The position numbers and the translations under genes are program-made. The notes beneath the pieces are model-generated. The model made no database searches, was not told the origin of the DNA, and worked only from the letters and a program-made list of their open reading frames with translations. From NCBI GenBank assembly GCA_020849495.1, contig JADLGD010000118.1:1-48197 (forward strand): DNA of 48,197 bases. The letters run 5' to 3'. Position 1 is the first letter of the stretch; each line of letters starts with the position of its first letter. Positions 32,191 to 40,848 of this stretch are shown piece after piece. This DNA comes from Fluviicola sp. (GTDB lineage: Bacteria > Bacteroidota > Bacteroidia > Flavobacteriales_D > Crocinitomicaceae).

Positions 32191-33216
32191 TTAGAAGTTT
32201 ACACCTTTAAATTGATTCAAGAAACGTACATCGTTTTCAGAGTATAAACGCAAATCGTTGACTTTGAATTTCAATTGTGCAATGCGTTCAATTCCCATTC
32301 CGAAAGCGAAACCGGTATACACTTCTGGGTCAATGCCCGAAGCTTTCAATACATTTGGATCCACCATTCCACAACCTAAAATCTCTAACCAACCGGTATG
32401 TTTACAAACATTACATCCTTTTGCATTACAGATCGTACAAGAAACATCCACTTCAGCACTAGGTTCTGTAAATGGGAAATAAGAAGGACGTAAACGAATG
32501 CGAGCTTTTTCACCAAACAAGGCTTTTGCAAAATAATCCAATGTCTGTTTCAAATCAGCAAAAGAGACATTTTTATCAATGTATAATCCTTCCACTTGAT
32601 GGAAGAAACAATGTGCTCTTGCAGAAATAGCCTCGTTACGATAAACGCGTCCGGGTGAAATTGTTCGAATAGGTGGAGTAGAAGATTCCATCACACGCAC
32701 TTGAACAGAAGAGGTATGTGTTCGTAAAGCCATTTCACGTTCTCCTTTTTCAATGAAGAAAGTGTCTTGCATGTCACGAGCAGGATGTTCTGGCGGGAAA
32801 TTCAAAGCGGAGAAATTGTGCCAATCATCTTCTATTTCAGGCCCTTCTGAAACGGTATAACCGATGCGTTCAAAAATCGATATGATTTCACTGCGAACGA
32901 TGGAAAGCGGATGTCGAGCACCTAAAGCAATTGGTTCGCCTGGTCTTGAAACATCAATCGTACTGTCATTGCTTTCTGTAGTTTCCAAAGCATCTTTTGA
33001 ACTTTCGAATTTTCCTTCAGCCAGTTGTCTCAATTCATTCAATAGTTGACCAACTGCACGTTTTTCTTCATTGGGAACTTCTTTCAGTCCACCAAATAAT
33101 TGCTTGATGCTTCCTTTAGATCCAATAAATTGTATGCGAAATGCCTCCAGTGAAGTTGCATCAGTTATAACAAAATCTTCAATGGCGATACGTGTTTGTT
33201 CAATTTGTGCTTTCAT
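32191..33216 (-). CDS. pheS: Phenylalanyl-tRNA synthetase alpha subunit
   Basis: PheS charges tRNA-Phe with phenylalanine together with PheT. The 341-residue protein has the N-terminal coiled-coil, then class II motif 2 (PGRVYRNEAISARAHCFFHQ), the Cys-rich SCTICNAKGCNVCKHTGWLE insert, and motif 3 GFAFGMGIERIAQLKF. Its start is at the beginning of the reverse run pheS - ytxJ - QC - tadA - barrel. PheT is not in the window, so the two subunits are encoded apart. Confidence 0.97.
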   Translation of the reverse strand: MKAQIEQTRIAIEDFVITDATSLEAFRIQFIGSKGSIKQLFGGLKEVPNEEKRAVGQLLNELRQLAEGKFESSKDALETTESNDSTIDVSRPGEPIALGARHPLSIVRSEIISIFERIGYTVSEGPEIEDDWHNFSALNFPPEHPARDMQDTFFIEKGEREMALRTHTSSVQVRVMESSTPPIRTISPGRVYRNEAISARAHCFFHQVEGLYIDKNVSFADLKQTLDYFAKALFGEKARIRLRPSYFPFTEPSAEVDVSCTICNAKGCNVCKHTGWLEILGCGMVDPNVLKASGIDPEVYTGFAFGMGIERIAQLKFKVNDLRLYSENDVRFLNQFKGVNF

Positions 33217-33401
33217 ATGTCGATTAAATCCAACCTTTTTCTCAATTTTACGTCTGATTAACAGAGTTGTGACGAAAGTGTAACTTTTTTAGTACAACTA
33301 CAGTTTAAGAGTGAAATCTTTGGAAGGTACGAAGGTACAAATTTGATGATAACTATCATTAATTGGAAAAAGATTATATTTACATCTGAAAAGACACAGG
33401 T

Positions 33402-33782
33402 ATGAGTAACGCAATGCGCACATTAGGATTTGTTTCACTGACAGCAATGTTGTTGGTGTTGAATGCATGTAAAAACAAAGATCCTTCTGTTTTAAAGGTA
33501 TTTGTTCGTTCATCTAACAATGAGTTGATGGCGAATGCAAAAGTTGTCATCATCGCAGACATCTATTCAAATCCAGCTACTCCGGAATATGTTGATACTG
33601 TTTTAACGAATAGTTCTGGTTTTGCTTATTTCGAAATGGATGAATTTTTTGACGGTTTAGAAAAAGGTGAAGAGACTGGGTATTTTGATATCTTAGCTAC
33701 TAAGAACTTAAGTGAAGGGACAGAATACGTAAGATGTAGAGCTCACATTACTTCTGTAAAAACCGTTTTTTTACAACCTTGA
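33402..33782 (+). CDS. Small lipoprotein, Ig-like (carboxypeptidase-regulatory-like), copy A
   Basis: This 126-residue lipoprotein has the lipobox LNAC (Cys23). The mature domain (LKVFVRSSNNELMANAKVVI, then TNSSGFAYFEM) is the pattern of carboxypeptidase-regulatory-like or transthyretin-type beta-sandwiches, which often act as surface-exposed binding or scaffold domains. It is followed 11 bp later by a paralogue of similar length and fold on the same strand, so the two probably form an operon. Function is unknown. Confidence 0.75.
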   Translation: MSNAMRTLGFVSLTAMLLVLNACKNKDPSVLKVFVRSSNNELMANAKVVIIADIYSNPATPEYVDTVLTNSSGFAYFEMDEFFDGLEKGEETGYFDILATKNLSEGTEYVRCRAHITSVKTVFLQP

Positions 33783-33793
33783 TTACTTAAATT

Positions 33794-34180
33794 ATGAAAA
33801 AGTTATTTTCAACAACCATTATTGCATTATCCATCTTTACGGTTGGAGTTTTGTTGTCTTCAACAGGATGTCGCAAGAAAAAAGATACGATTGCTAAAAT
33901 CTATGTTTACGATGCTAGCAATGTACCTGTAGTGGGTGCTCAAGTGGTTTTATTTGGAGAACCATCAACTCCAACTTCGCCACCAGTAGTTTTGTTTGAT
34001 ACAACAACTACAAACGGTTCTGGTGAAGCTATTTTTAACTTCAATGATGTGTACCAATTAGGTCAAGCAGGAGTAGCTGTATTAAACATTGATGCTCGTA
34101 AAGATGCCATGACTGGTGAAGGAATCATTAAAGTAGAACAAGAAACAACTTCAGAAGAAAGCGTGTTTATCGCTCCTTGA
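33794..34180 (+). CDS. Small lipoprotein, Ig-like, copy B (tandem paralogue)
   Basis: This 128-residue lipoprotein has the lipobox STGC (Cys26), with a basic stretch RKKK after the Cys. The mature domain, IAKIYVYDASNVPVVGAQVVL then TTTNGSGEAIFNF, follows the same layout as the preceding gene (x-V-x-V-x-x-A-x-V-x-I and x-G-x-A-x-F), so this is a tandem duplicate with low identity. A perfect terminator follows 22 bp after the stop. Confidence 0.75.
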   Translation: MKKLFSTTIIALSIFTVGVLLSSTGCRKKKDTIAKIYVYDASNVPVVGAQVVLFGEPSTPTSPPVVLFDTTTTNGSGEAIFNFNDVYQLGQAGVAVLNIDARKDAMTGEGIIKVEQETTSEESVFIAP

Positions 34181-34201
34181 TGAATCATTAATTATATACT
34201 T

Positions 34202-34226
34202 AAAGGCGCAGTGATGCGCCTTTTTT
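34202..34226 (+). terminator. Intrinsic terminator after the tandem lipoprotein genes
   Basis: AAAGGCGCA pairs perfectly with TGCGCCTTT around GTGA and is followed by a run of T, 22 bp after the stop of the second lipoprotein gene. Confidence 0.92.
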
Positions 34227-34455
34227 GTTTGATGGAAATACCATTTTGTGCATTGATAAAGCTTAAATATTTTTCTACTAGGTATTACTAAGCACATTGT
34301 AAGTAACTTCTAACTATCAAACAACAAATTCATCTTTACTCAAAGAATAGTTGAATGATTCCAGTTTTAGCTCTGTAGCGACGATATCTATCAGTTGATG
34401 AGTTTAAAACGGTTCACACTCGTCCGCTGATTCATTTCAGTTGGATGTAATACAA

Positions 34456-34481
34456 AAAACGCGACCCTAGAGTCGCGTTTT
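34456..34481 (-). terminator. Terminator of the S9 peptidase gene (bidirectional stem)
   Basis: AAAACGCGAC pairs perfectly with GTCGCGTTTT around a CCTAGA loop. On the minus strand it is followed by T residues and lies 16 bp beyond the S9 peptidase stop at 34497; the symmetry allows use by either strand. Confidence 0.85.
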
Positions 34482-34496
34482 GATTTTCAAAGCTTT

Positions 34497-37310
34497 TTAT
34501 TCTTTATCGATCAATTCATAATTGAATTTCTTTCCTTTATCAATTGCTGGAATTCCATCTTTCAACCAAAGTGGCATGGGAGCTCCCAATAAATAGTAAT
34601 CAAAATATTGTCTCATGCGAATACTCAAATCAACACGATTAGGGTTTTTCATCAAGTTGTGATCATCCCCATTGTAATTCAACATCCAAACTGGTTTTTG
34701 CAATCTTCTTAAACCGGTATACAATTCAATTCCTTGGTACCATGGAACTGCTCCGTCTTGGTCATTGTGCATGATCAACAATGGCGTTTGAACTTTCGGC
34801 AAATGGAATATGGGACTGTTTTCTATGTACAATTCTGGTGCTTCCCAGATGGTTTTTCCAATTCTACTTTGTTGGTGTTCGTATTGAAATTGACGAGAAT
34901 AACCACTTCCCCAGCGGATACCACCGTAAGCTGAAAACATGTTTCCAACTGGAGCTCCAGCCATTGCTGCTGCATAGCGATTGGTCATGGTAATCAATTG
35001 TGCCGTTTGGTAACCTCCCCAACTTTGTCCTTGTAACCCCATGCGTTTAGAATCGATGTTGCTGTATTTTTTCAAAACAGCATCCGTTCCACTCATGATA
35101 CAATCATAAGCACCATTTGCAGGATGTCCTGGTTTGTATCGAATGTCTGGAATGAATACCACGTAACCAGCAGATGCATATTCTGTTGGGAAAATGATAG
35201 ATGCAGTTGGTTTAGGTGCATAGTGATTATGGATTTCATCAGCATACAATTCGTAGAAATAAACCAACAAGGGATATTCTTTATTCGTATCAAAATTTTC
35301 GGGTTTATAAATCAATCCTTCTAATGGAATCCCTTCATAGCTGGTCCATTTTATCAACTCTACTGTTGACCAGTTGTATAAACTTTGTTGAGGATTGGTC
35401 ATTGAAAGTTGTTTTTCACCAGATCCATCTTGCTTACTGACATACAAATCAGGGTATTCAAGGTTGGAGTGGCGTTGAAACAATAAATGCTTGCTTTTCT
35501 TTGCACGTTTGAAAGCCGTGTAATTGTGATTTGATCCAGCAAGCAATTCATAGCGAATAAATGGAAAATCACCACTCATCTTGTACAGGTTCATCGCTTT
35601 TGTTTCTTTATTGAATTGTGTCAATAAGCTGTAATCTGAAGCGAAATAAAGGGAATCACTTTCCAGTTTGACGATGGAATAATTGTAGTTGGTATCACGA
35701 TCAGTAGCTCTTAAAAACCCTGTTATGGAAGTCGTTTTATGGGATTTTGCATCGTAATACAAAATGTCACGCTCAGCTTGAATAAGCAATCCCTTTTCAT
35801 TTTTTGTCCATCCAATCAACCCCAAAGGATCCGGTACACTAGGCATACCATTCAAATCAGAAAGCACATTTGATTTCACACCACATGTCATACAATGTTC
35901 TGTCGGTTCATTGACATCAAATTCGTAGTAGTTCAAAGTTTTGTCATTCCAAAAAGAAAAGTAGTTTCCACTTGGTGATAAATTCGTTCCATAGTTTACA
36001 GCATCTCTAAGCGGAGTCAATTTTCCATCTTCCAGTGAAATCGTATAATAATTCGCTGGATTGGGAGAATGCCATGTTTGAAAGCGGTACATATCTTCAC
36101 AAGAAGCCAAAAGGGTATTTATCTGTGAACGATTTCCTAAATTGATATCCAAACTATCGCGACCTAGTTGAACACTTTTGCCCGTTTTAAAATGATAGAC
36201 ATATAGATTGGTTTGTTCTTGATCGTCTTTCAATTCATTGAGCTGTTGTGGCTGCATGCGGTCATCTTTCCAATGCCACAAATCGAGTTTCACTTTTTCA
36301 CTTTCCAACAAACTGTCTTTCACAGGTGCTTCGGGTTGATCCCAAACACCGAAGAACAAATCATTGTCGTTATTGATCAATTTTGGTTTAAATGCGTCAC
36401 TCACTACTCGGTTGGTTTCATATCGAGTTGCAGTGTCAATGAGTACTTGAAAATTTGAAGTGGCAGCATCAAAAGCAAAAAGATTCCAGCGCTTGTTTTC
36501 AGTTGTATCTGTGGTTGCTAAACCAACTAATTTTGAATTGCTAAAACCAAAGTTCAAACCAGAAAATTCTACAAAGCGTTTATCGGCTTTCCAAACTTGA
36601 TTGTTTTCATTTGTAAATACACACAAGCGAACGGAATCTTTTTTGAATTTTTGTTGCTCCACAAATGCGAGATAAGCCCCGTTTTTGGTTAAATCAAATT
36701 GCTGTATATGTCTGAAATGCTGTGCTTTTTTCATGGATGGCGACCAAATGGTTAAGAGTTTACCATCTGTTTTTACAGCACCATTTTTCTTTTCCAGTTT
36801 CGCTTCTTTTTTCTTTTCTTTTTTAGAAAGGTGGTTTTTTGGCCAGTCATTAGTAGTTGATAGGTAAGCTAATAAGTCACCTTCACTACTGATTTTATAT
36901 TCTTTGACCTTCGGGATTTTCACCAAAGAATCATTTGCTAAAAACCAAATTCCCAAACTGTCTTTCGGCCATTTATCTTTGGCAATCTTGTTCAATTCCA
37001 CTTTGCGAAGCGTATCAAAACCAGGATGAATTTTAAAGACCAAATAGGAGTTCAAACCAGAGAATTGCGGTTCAATTCCTCTAGCAATGGAGTCTTTTTT
37101 ACCCGTTTCATTATTGACAATGAACAAATAACCGTCACCACGAAATGGTTTTATGGTGTATGCGCTATACATTCCATTGGATGAAATCTGAACATCACCA
37201 ATGCGTTTCCAATCGTTGTAAACTTCAGGACCAAGTATTTTCTTTTGACCGAACACAGAAAAAGTGCTTGCTAGAAAACCTACTACGAAGGCTAAGTGAC
37301 TAAATTTCAT
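34497..37310 (-). CDS. Exported S9-family prolyl oligopeptidase-like peptidase
   Basis: This 937-residue exported enzyme has a signal peptide ending SVFG before Gln22. The first roughly 620 residues form the repeated beta-rich (propeller-like) region, and the last 300 are the alpha/beta-hydrolase domain: nucleophile elbow GQSWGGY with Ser763, acid in QDGAVP (Asp852) and His884 in DDHN. This is the serine-protease triad of S9 dipeptidyl-peptidase or acylaminoacyl-type enzymes. No T9SS domain is present, so it is probably periplasmic and degrades peptides from external protein. A TATCTTTA box (37338-37345, minus strand) lies 28 bp upstream. Confidence 0.92.
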   Translation of the reverse strand: MKFSHLAFVVGFLASTFSVFGQKKILGPEVYNDWKRIGDVQISSNGMYSAYTIKPFRGDGYLFIVNNETGKKDSIARGIEPQFSGLNSYLVFKIHPGFDTLRKVELNKIAKDKWPKDSLGIWFLANDSLVKIPKVKEYKISSEGDLLAYLSTTNDWPKNHLSKKEKKKEAKLEKKNGAVKTDGKLLTIWSPSMKKAQHFRHIQQFDLTKNGAYLAFVEQQKFKKDSVRLCVFTNENNQVWKADKRFVEFSGLNFGFSNSKLVGLATTDTTENKRWNLFAFDAATSNFQVLIDTATRYETNRVVSDAFKPKLINNDNDLFFGVWDQPEAPVKDSLLESEKVKLDLWHWKDDRMQPQQLNELKDDQEQTNLYVYHFKTGKSVQLGRDSLDINLGNRSQINTLLASCEDMYRFQTWHSPNPANYYTISLEDGKLTPLRDAVNYGTNLSPSGNYFSFWNDKTLNYYEFDVNEPTEHCMTCGVKSNVLSDLNGMPSVPDPLGLIGWTKNEKGLLIQAERDILYYDAKSHKTTSITGFLRATDRDTNYNYSIVKLESDSLYFASDYSLLTQFNKETKAMNLYKMSGDFPFIRYELLAGSNHNYTAFKRAKKSKHLLFQRHSNLEYPDLYVSKQDGSGEKQLSMTNPQQSLYNWSTVELIKWTSYEGIPLEGLIYKPENFDTNKEYPLLVYFYELYADEIHNHYAPKPTASIIFPTEYASAGYVVFIPDIRYKPGHPANGAYDCIMSGTDAVLKKYSNIDSKRMGLQGQSWGGYQTAQLITMTNRYAAAMAGAPVGNMFSAYGGIRWGSGYSRQFQYEHQQSRIGKTIWEAPELYIENSPIFHLPKVQTPLLIMHNDQDGAVPWYQGIELYTGLRRLQKPVWMLNYNGDDHNLMKNPNRVDLSIRMRQYFDYYLLGAPMPLWLKDGIPAIDKGKKFNYELIDKE

Positions 37311-37377
37311 ACTATCAATAAATTTTGAACTAAAGGTTAAAGATAATTACTTAATTTGTACGCTAGTAAAAAATGGA

Positions 37378-39399
37378 ATGATTTCGAAACAGAAGTTACT
37401 TTTCTTATCTCTTTTCTTTTGGATGAATTTCATCCCGGTATTGGTGTTCTCCAATGTGAAACCTGCCCATTTGATTAGTCCTTTTTTACTTTCTTCTGAA
37501 TCCATCAATGAACAAGAGACCACTCAAAGTAGTCAAGAAAAAGATAGTTTATTGGTCATTGAAGACTTGGAGAAAGCACAAAATTTGGTGCATATCAACG
37601 ACAAAAAGGCCTTTCAATTGACTCAAAAAGCACTTGAAACAGCTAAATCCATCAATCAACCAGTTTTAGTTGGAAAAGCACAAAATGCATTGGGAAATCT
37701 TCATTGGTTTTCTGGTGATTACAACAGGGCCTCCTCTTATTATTTTGATGCATTAAAAACCTATCAATCAACTAAAAGTCAGTATGAAATTGGCATTTGT
37801 TACCGCAATATTGCTTGGATTTATTTAGGTCAGAAGAAGTTCAAAGAAACTGAAAAGTACTTCAAAAAATCGTTGGAAATCATGTTGCAATTGCAGCGAA
37901 AACGTGAAATCTTGATTGGGTATGATGATTTAGCCACTTTGTTTTTGACGCAACATGACTATAAAAAAGGTTTGGAATACAGCAATAAATCGCTCAGTAT
38001 TGCTCGTAGTTTAGGCAATAACGAAGCAACTGGTTCAACCTTGATGACAAAAGGGACCATTGAATTGAAATTAAAGCAATACGATTCGGCGATAAAGTCT
38101 TTTGAGGAATCCATTTTTCTTTTACAACCCATTCCAAAAGCAACGTATAATTCATGTTTGTCAATGCACGGTTTAGCTGAAGTCTATTTTGCACTTCGAA
38201 ACAATATGAAAGCACTTTTTTACAGTGATAAAAGCATTGAAACAGCTAAAAAAGGCAATTTTTTAAAGGAACTTTCTGACGCCTATTTTTTAAAAGCATC
38301 GATACTGAAAAATGCAGGAAAAGTAGAAGAAGCTTTTGCGATGATGAAAGCTTATGCAGAAACAAAAGACACCCTCAATTCAAAAAACAACAGTCAGTAT
38401 ATCCAAAGCATGGCAGCAAGTTTTGAAATGAAACAAAACGAGATGCACATTCAGAATTTGGAACAAAAACAAAAATTGAATCAAGCTGAATTGAGTAAAG
38501 AACGCAGTTTTAAATTGTATTTAATCATCATTTTATTGCTTGCTATTGTTCTAACAGTTATTGCATATAGATCTTTTTTGAATAAGAAAAAAGACAATCA
38601 AGCTTTAAGTATTGCTTATGCAGAAATTGAAACCATCAATAAAGACATTTCAGACAGTATCAACTATGCCTTGAACATACAACACGCACGATTACCTCAA
38701 ATGGAGAAGCTGAAAGAATCCTTTGCCGATTGTTTTGTGATTTATATGCCTAGAGATAATGTGAGTGGTGATTTCTTTTGGCACAATAAAAATGAGGACG
38801 GAAAAAATGTGTTTGCCATTGCGGATTGCACTGGTCATGGTATTCCGGGAGCATTCATGAGTATGATGGGTATTGATGGTTTTAATTATGCCATTCTTGA
38901 AAAACGAATTGATCGCCCTGGAGAAATCCTCACCCTTGTCAATCGCTTCATCAAAGATTCGCTCAATCAAGATCACGATGCTGCTTTGAGTAAAGATGGG
39001 ATGGACGTTGCTTTGTGTACGTTTAATGCTGATTTCAGTGCTGTTCATTATGCTGGCGCAAACCGTCCACTTTGGATCAATAGGAATGGTGAAATTCTAG
39101 AATTTAAAGCACAAAAGCTATCGATTGGTGGAAATCATCATGGGAATTATACCTTCACGGATGAAACCATTGCTTTACAAAAAGGAGATCTGATTTATCT
39201 GTTTTCAGATGGATATGTCGATCAATTTGGAGGAATTAAAGGCAAGAAATTCATGTCCAAACAATTGAAAGATGCCTTGTCTAAACTAAGCGATTTATCT
39301 TGTGAACAGCAAGAAAAAGAACTGCTTCGATTGTTTCATGAGTGGAAAGGAAACTTGGCACAAGTGGACGATGTTGTTCTTGTAGGAATTCGTGTATAA
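37378..39399 (+). CDS. TPR sensor - SpoIIE-type PP2C protein phosphatase, membrane-anchored
   Basis: This 673-residue protein has an N-terminal signal-like segment (VLVFS|NV; not a Gln site), a TPR region (about residues 95-320) predicted outside the membrane, a transmembrane helix at 379-399, a coiled linker, and a C-terminal SpoIIE/PP2C domain. Its metal motifs are VSGDFFW (462-468), ADCTGHGIPGA (482-492), SDGYVDQFGG (610-619) and QVDDVVLVG near the end. Such proteins dephosphorylate anti-sigma-factor antagonists or similar regulators in response to external cues. No partner-switching kinase or antagonist gene is nearby. It is divergent from the S9 peptidase across a 67-bp gap. Confidence 0.93.
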   Translation: MISKQKLLFLSLFFWMNFIPVLVFSNVKPAHLISPFLLSSESINEQETTQSSQEKDSLLVIEDLEKAQNLVHINDKKAFQLTQKALETAKSINQPVLVGKAQNALGNLHWFSGDYNRASSYYFDALKTYQSTKSQYEIGICYRNIAWIYLGQKKFKETEKYFKKSLEIMLQLQRKREILIGYDDLATLFLTQHDYKKGLEYSNKSLSIARSLGNNEATGSTLMTKGTIELKLKQYDSAIKSFEESIFLLQPIPKATYNSCLSMHGLAEVYFALRNNMKALFYSDKSIETAKKGNFLKELSDAYFLKASILKNAGKVEEAFAMMKAYAETKDTLNSKNNSQYIQSMAASFEMKQNEMHIQNLEQKQKLNQAELSKERSFKLYLIIILLLAIVLTVIAYRSFLNKKKDNQALSIAYAEIETINKDISDSINYALNIQHARLPQMEKLKESFADCFVIYMPRDNVSGDFFWHNKNEDGKNVFAIADCTGHGIPGAFMSMMGIDGFNYAILEKRIDRPGEILTLVNRFIKDSLNQDHDAALSKDGMDVALCTFNADFSAVHYAGANRPLWINRNGEILEFKAQKLSIGGNHHGNYTFTDETIALQKGDLIYLFSDGYVDQFGGIKGKKFMSKQLKDALSKLSDLSCEQQEKELLRLFHEWKGNLAQVDDVVLVGIRV

Positions 39400-39444
39400 A
39401 TCCATCATTTTAAGGTAACTTTATCGCTCATAATAGCAATTTAA

Positions 39445-40848
39445 ATGAAAAACTTTATCGGTGGGATTTGCTTGTTTTTTGCATTTTCAAGTTTGGCTCA
39501 AACTTCTGTCAACGGACTTTGGCACAGTTCATTTGTAATCATGGGTCAACCTTTTTTGATGGACTTAGAAGTTGCAATGGATAAAAACGAGGTTTTCTTA
39601 ATCAATCCAGAATTGTCTGGAAGCCCCAAATTGCCTTGTAGTGATGTTGTTTACAACAATCAGGAATTGAGTTTTGGTTTGACCCAAGCAGGATTAAAAT
39701 TCAAAGGAACTTATTTTGAAAAAGGTGATTCTTTGGTTGGAATGATGACCCAATCCGGTTTAGAATGGAAAGTTGTGTTTGGGAGAAACGTGGTTCAAAA
39801 AGCAGTCGTTTCTCGCCCTCAAACACCTCATGCTCCTTTTCCTTATAAAACAGAAGACGTAGAATTTGTCAATAAAAGTGATGGCACAACTGTTTTTGGA
39901 ACGTTTACTTTTCCGATCAATCCTGCTGTCGATTACCCAATAGTGATTTTTGCTTCTGGTTCTGGTCCACAGGATCGCAATTGTAACATTTTTGAACATC
40001 AATCTTTTTGGGTGTTAGCTGATATGTTGGCTCGACAAGGAATTGCCTCTTTTCGTTTTGATGACAGAGGTACTGGGAAATCAAAGGCAAGTTATGCTGC
40101 TGCAGATTTGAATGATTTTGCAAGTGATGTGGTTGCTTCCATTGATTACATTTCCAACCAATCTTCGTTTAAGGGACATTCCATTGGTTTAATGGGCCAT
40201 TCTGAAGGTGGAATGCACATTTTATTGGCTCAAAATCAACGCAAAAAACAAGTGAAATTCATGGTGTTTTTAGCATCTATCGGCCTTTCCGGAAAAGAAA
40301 CTTTGATTCAACAGCAATACGAAATCCCTTTAAAAAACGGAATGGATGAAACGTATGCGCAATGGAACAAAGCTGTTTTTGAAGGACTCACCGAACGAGT
40401 AATTGCTGAAAAGGATCAAGCAAAATGCGCAGCTAATTTGCAAACATTTTTACACGACATGGCGATGAAAGCTCCCGTAGGAACCTTGGATACAAGTGCT
40501 ACTGGAATTGAAGCTTTTGTAAAAACAACTGCTGATTTGATGAATAACGATTGGGGACGACAGTTTTTAACTTTCAATGCTGGTGATTATCTCAAAAAGT
40601 TAAATCTACCCGTTTTAGCAGTGTTTGGAAGTGAAGATGCTCAGGTGAACCCAATTAGTAATTCTGAGGCATTTAAACGAATGTTTACTGAAAAGCAATT
40701 GGCACAATCTCAAATTGAAATTTTACCTGGATTGAATCATTTATTGCAAACTTGTAAAAAGTGCGACATCATGGAGTATGGAGATTTAACAGAAACGATG
40801 AGTCCTTTGGTGTTTAGTAAATTGGTTCCCTTTATTCATCACTTATGA
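39445..40848 (+). CDS. Exported alpha/beta hydrolase
   Basis: This 467-residue exported enzyme has a signal peptide ending FSSLA before Gln19. A DUF3887/lipocalin-like N-terminal section (residues 22-115) precedes the hydrolase fold with SGSGPQDRN (from 171), the nucleophile elbow GHSEGG (Ser253), VFGSEDAQV for the acid and GLNHLL for the His. Similar proteins are annotated as esterases or peptidase-like S9/S15 relatives. It overlaps the downstream GH20 gene by 4 bp (ATGA), so both belong to one operon with CutC. A TAACTTTA box at 39416 is a weak promoter candidate. Confidence 0.88.
   Translation: MKNFIGGICLFFAFSSLAQTSVNGLWHSSFVIMGQPFLMDLEVAMDKNEVFLINPELSGSPKLPCSDVVYNNQELSFGLTQAGLKFKGTYFEKGDSLVGMMTQSGLEWKVVFGRNVVQKAVVSRPQTPHAPFPYKTEDVEFVNKSDGTTVFGTFTFPINPAVDYPIVIFASGSGPQDRNCNIFEHQSFWVLADMLARQGIASFRFDDRGTGKSKASYAAADLNDFASDVVASIDYISNQSSFKGHSIGLMGHSEGGMHILLAQNQRKKQVKFMVFLASIGLSGKETLIQQQYEIPLKNGMDETYAQWNKAVFEGLTERVIAEKDQAKCAANLQTFLHDMAMKAPVGTLDTSATGIEAFVKTTADLMNNDWGRQFLTFNAGDYLKKLNLPVLAVFGSEDAQVNPISNSEAFKRMFTEKQLAQSQIEILPGLNHLLQTCKKCDIMEYGDLTETMSPLVFSKLVPFIHHL

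Larger units (their letters stand above)
34181..34496. other. Intergenic region between convergent units (316 bp)
   Basis: It holds a forward terminator (34202-34226) and a reverse-side terminator (34456-34481). Between them the sequence around 34362-34385 (AGCTCTGTAGCGACGATATC) resembles a dispersed AGCCCTGTAGGGGCGA-type repeat that I associate with Bacteroidota genomes, as a decayed copy. No coding frame is visible. Confidence 0.5.
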
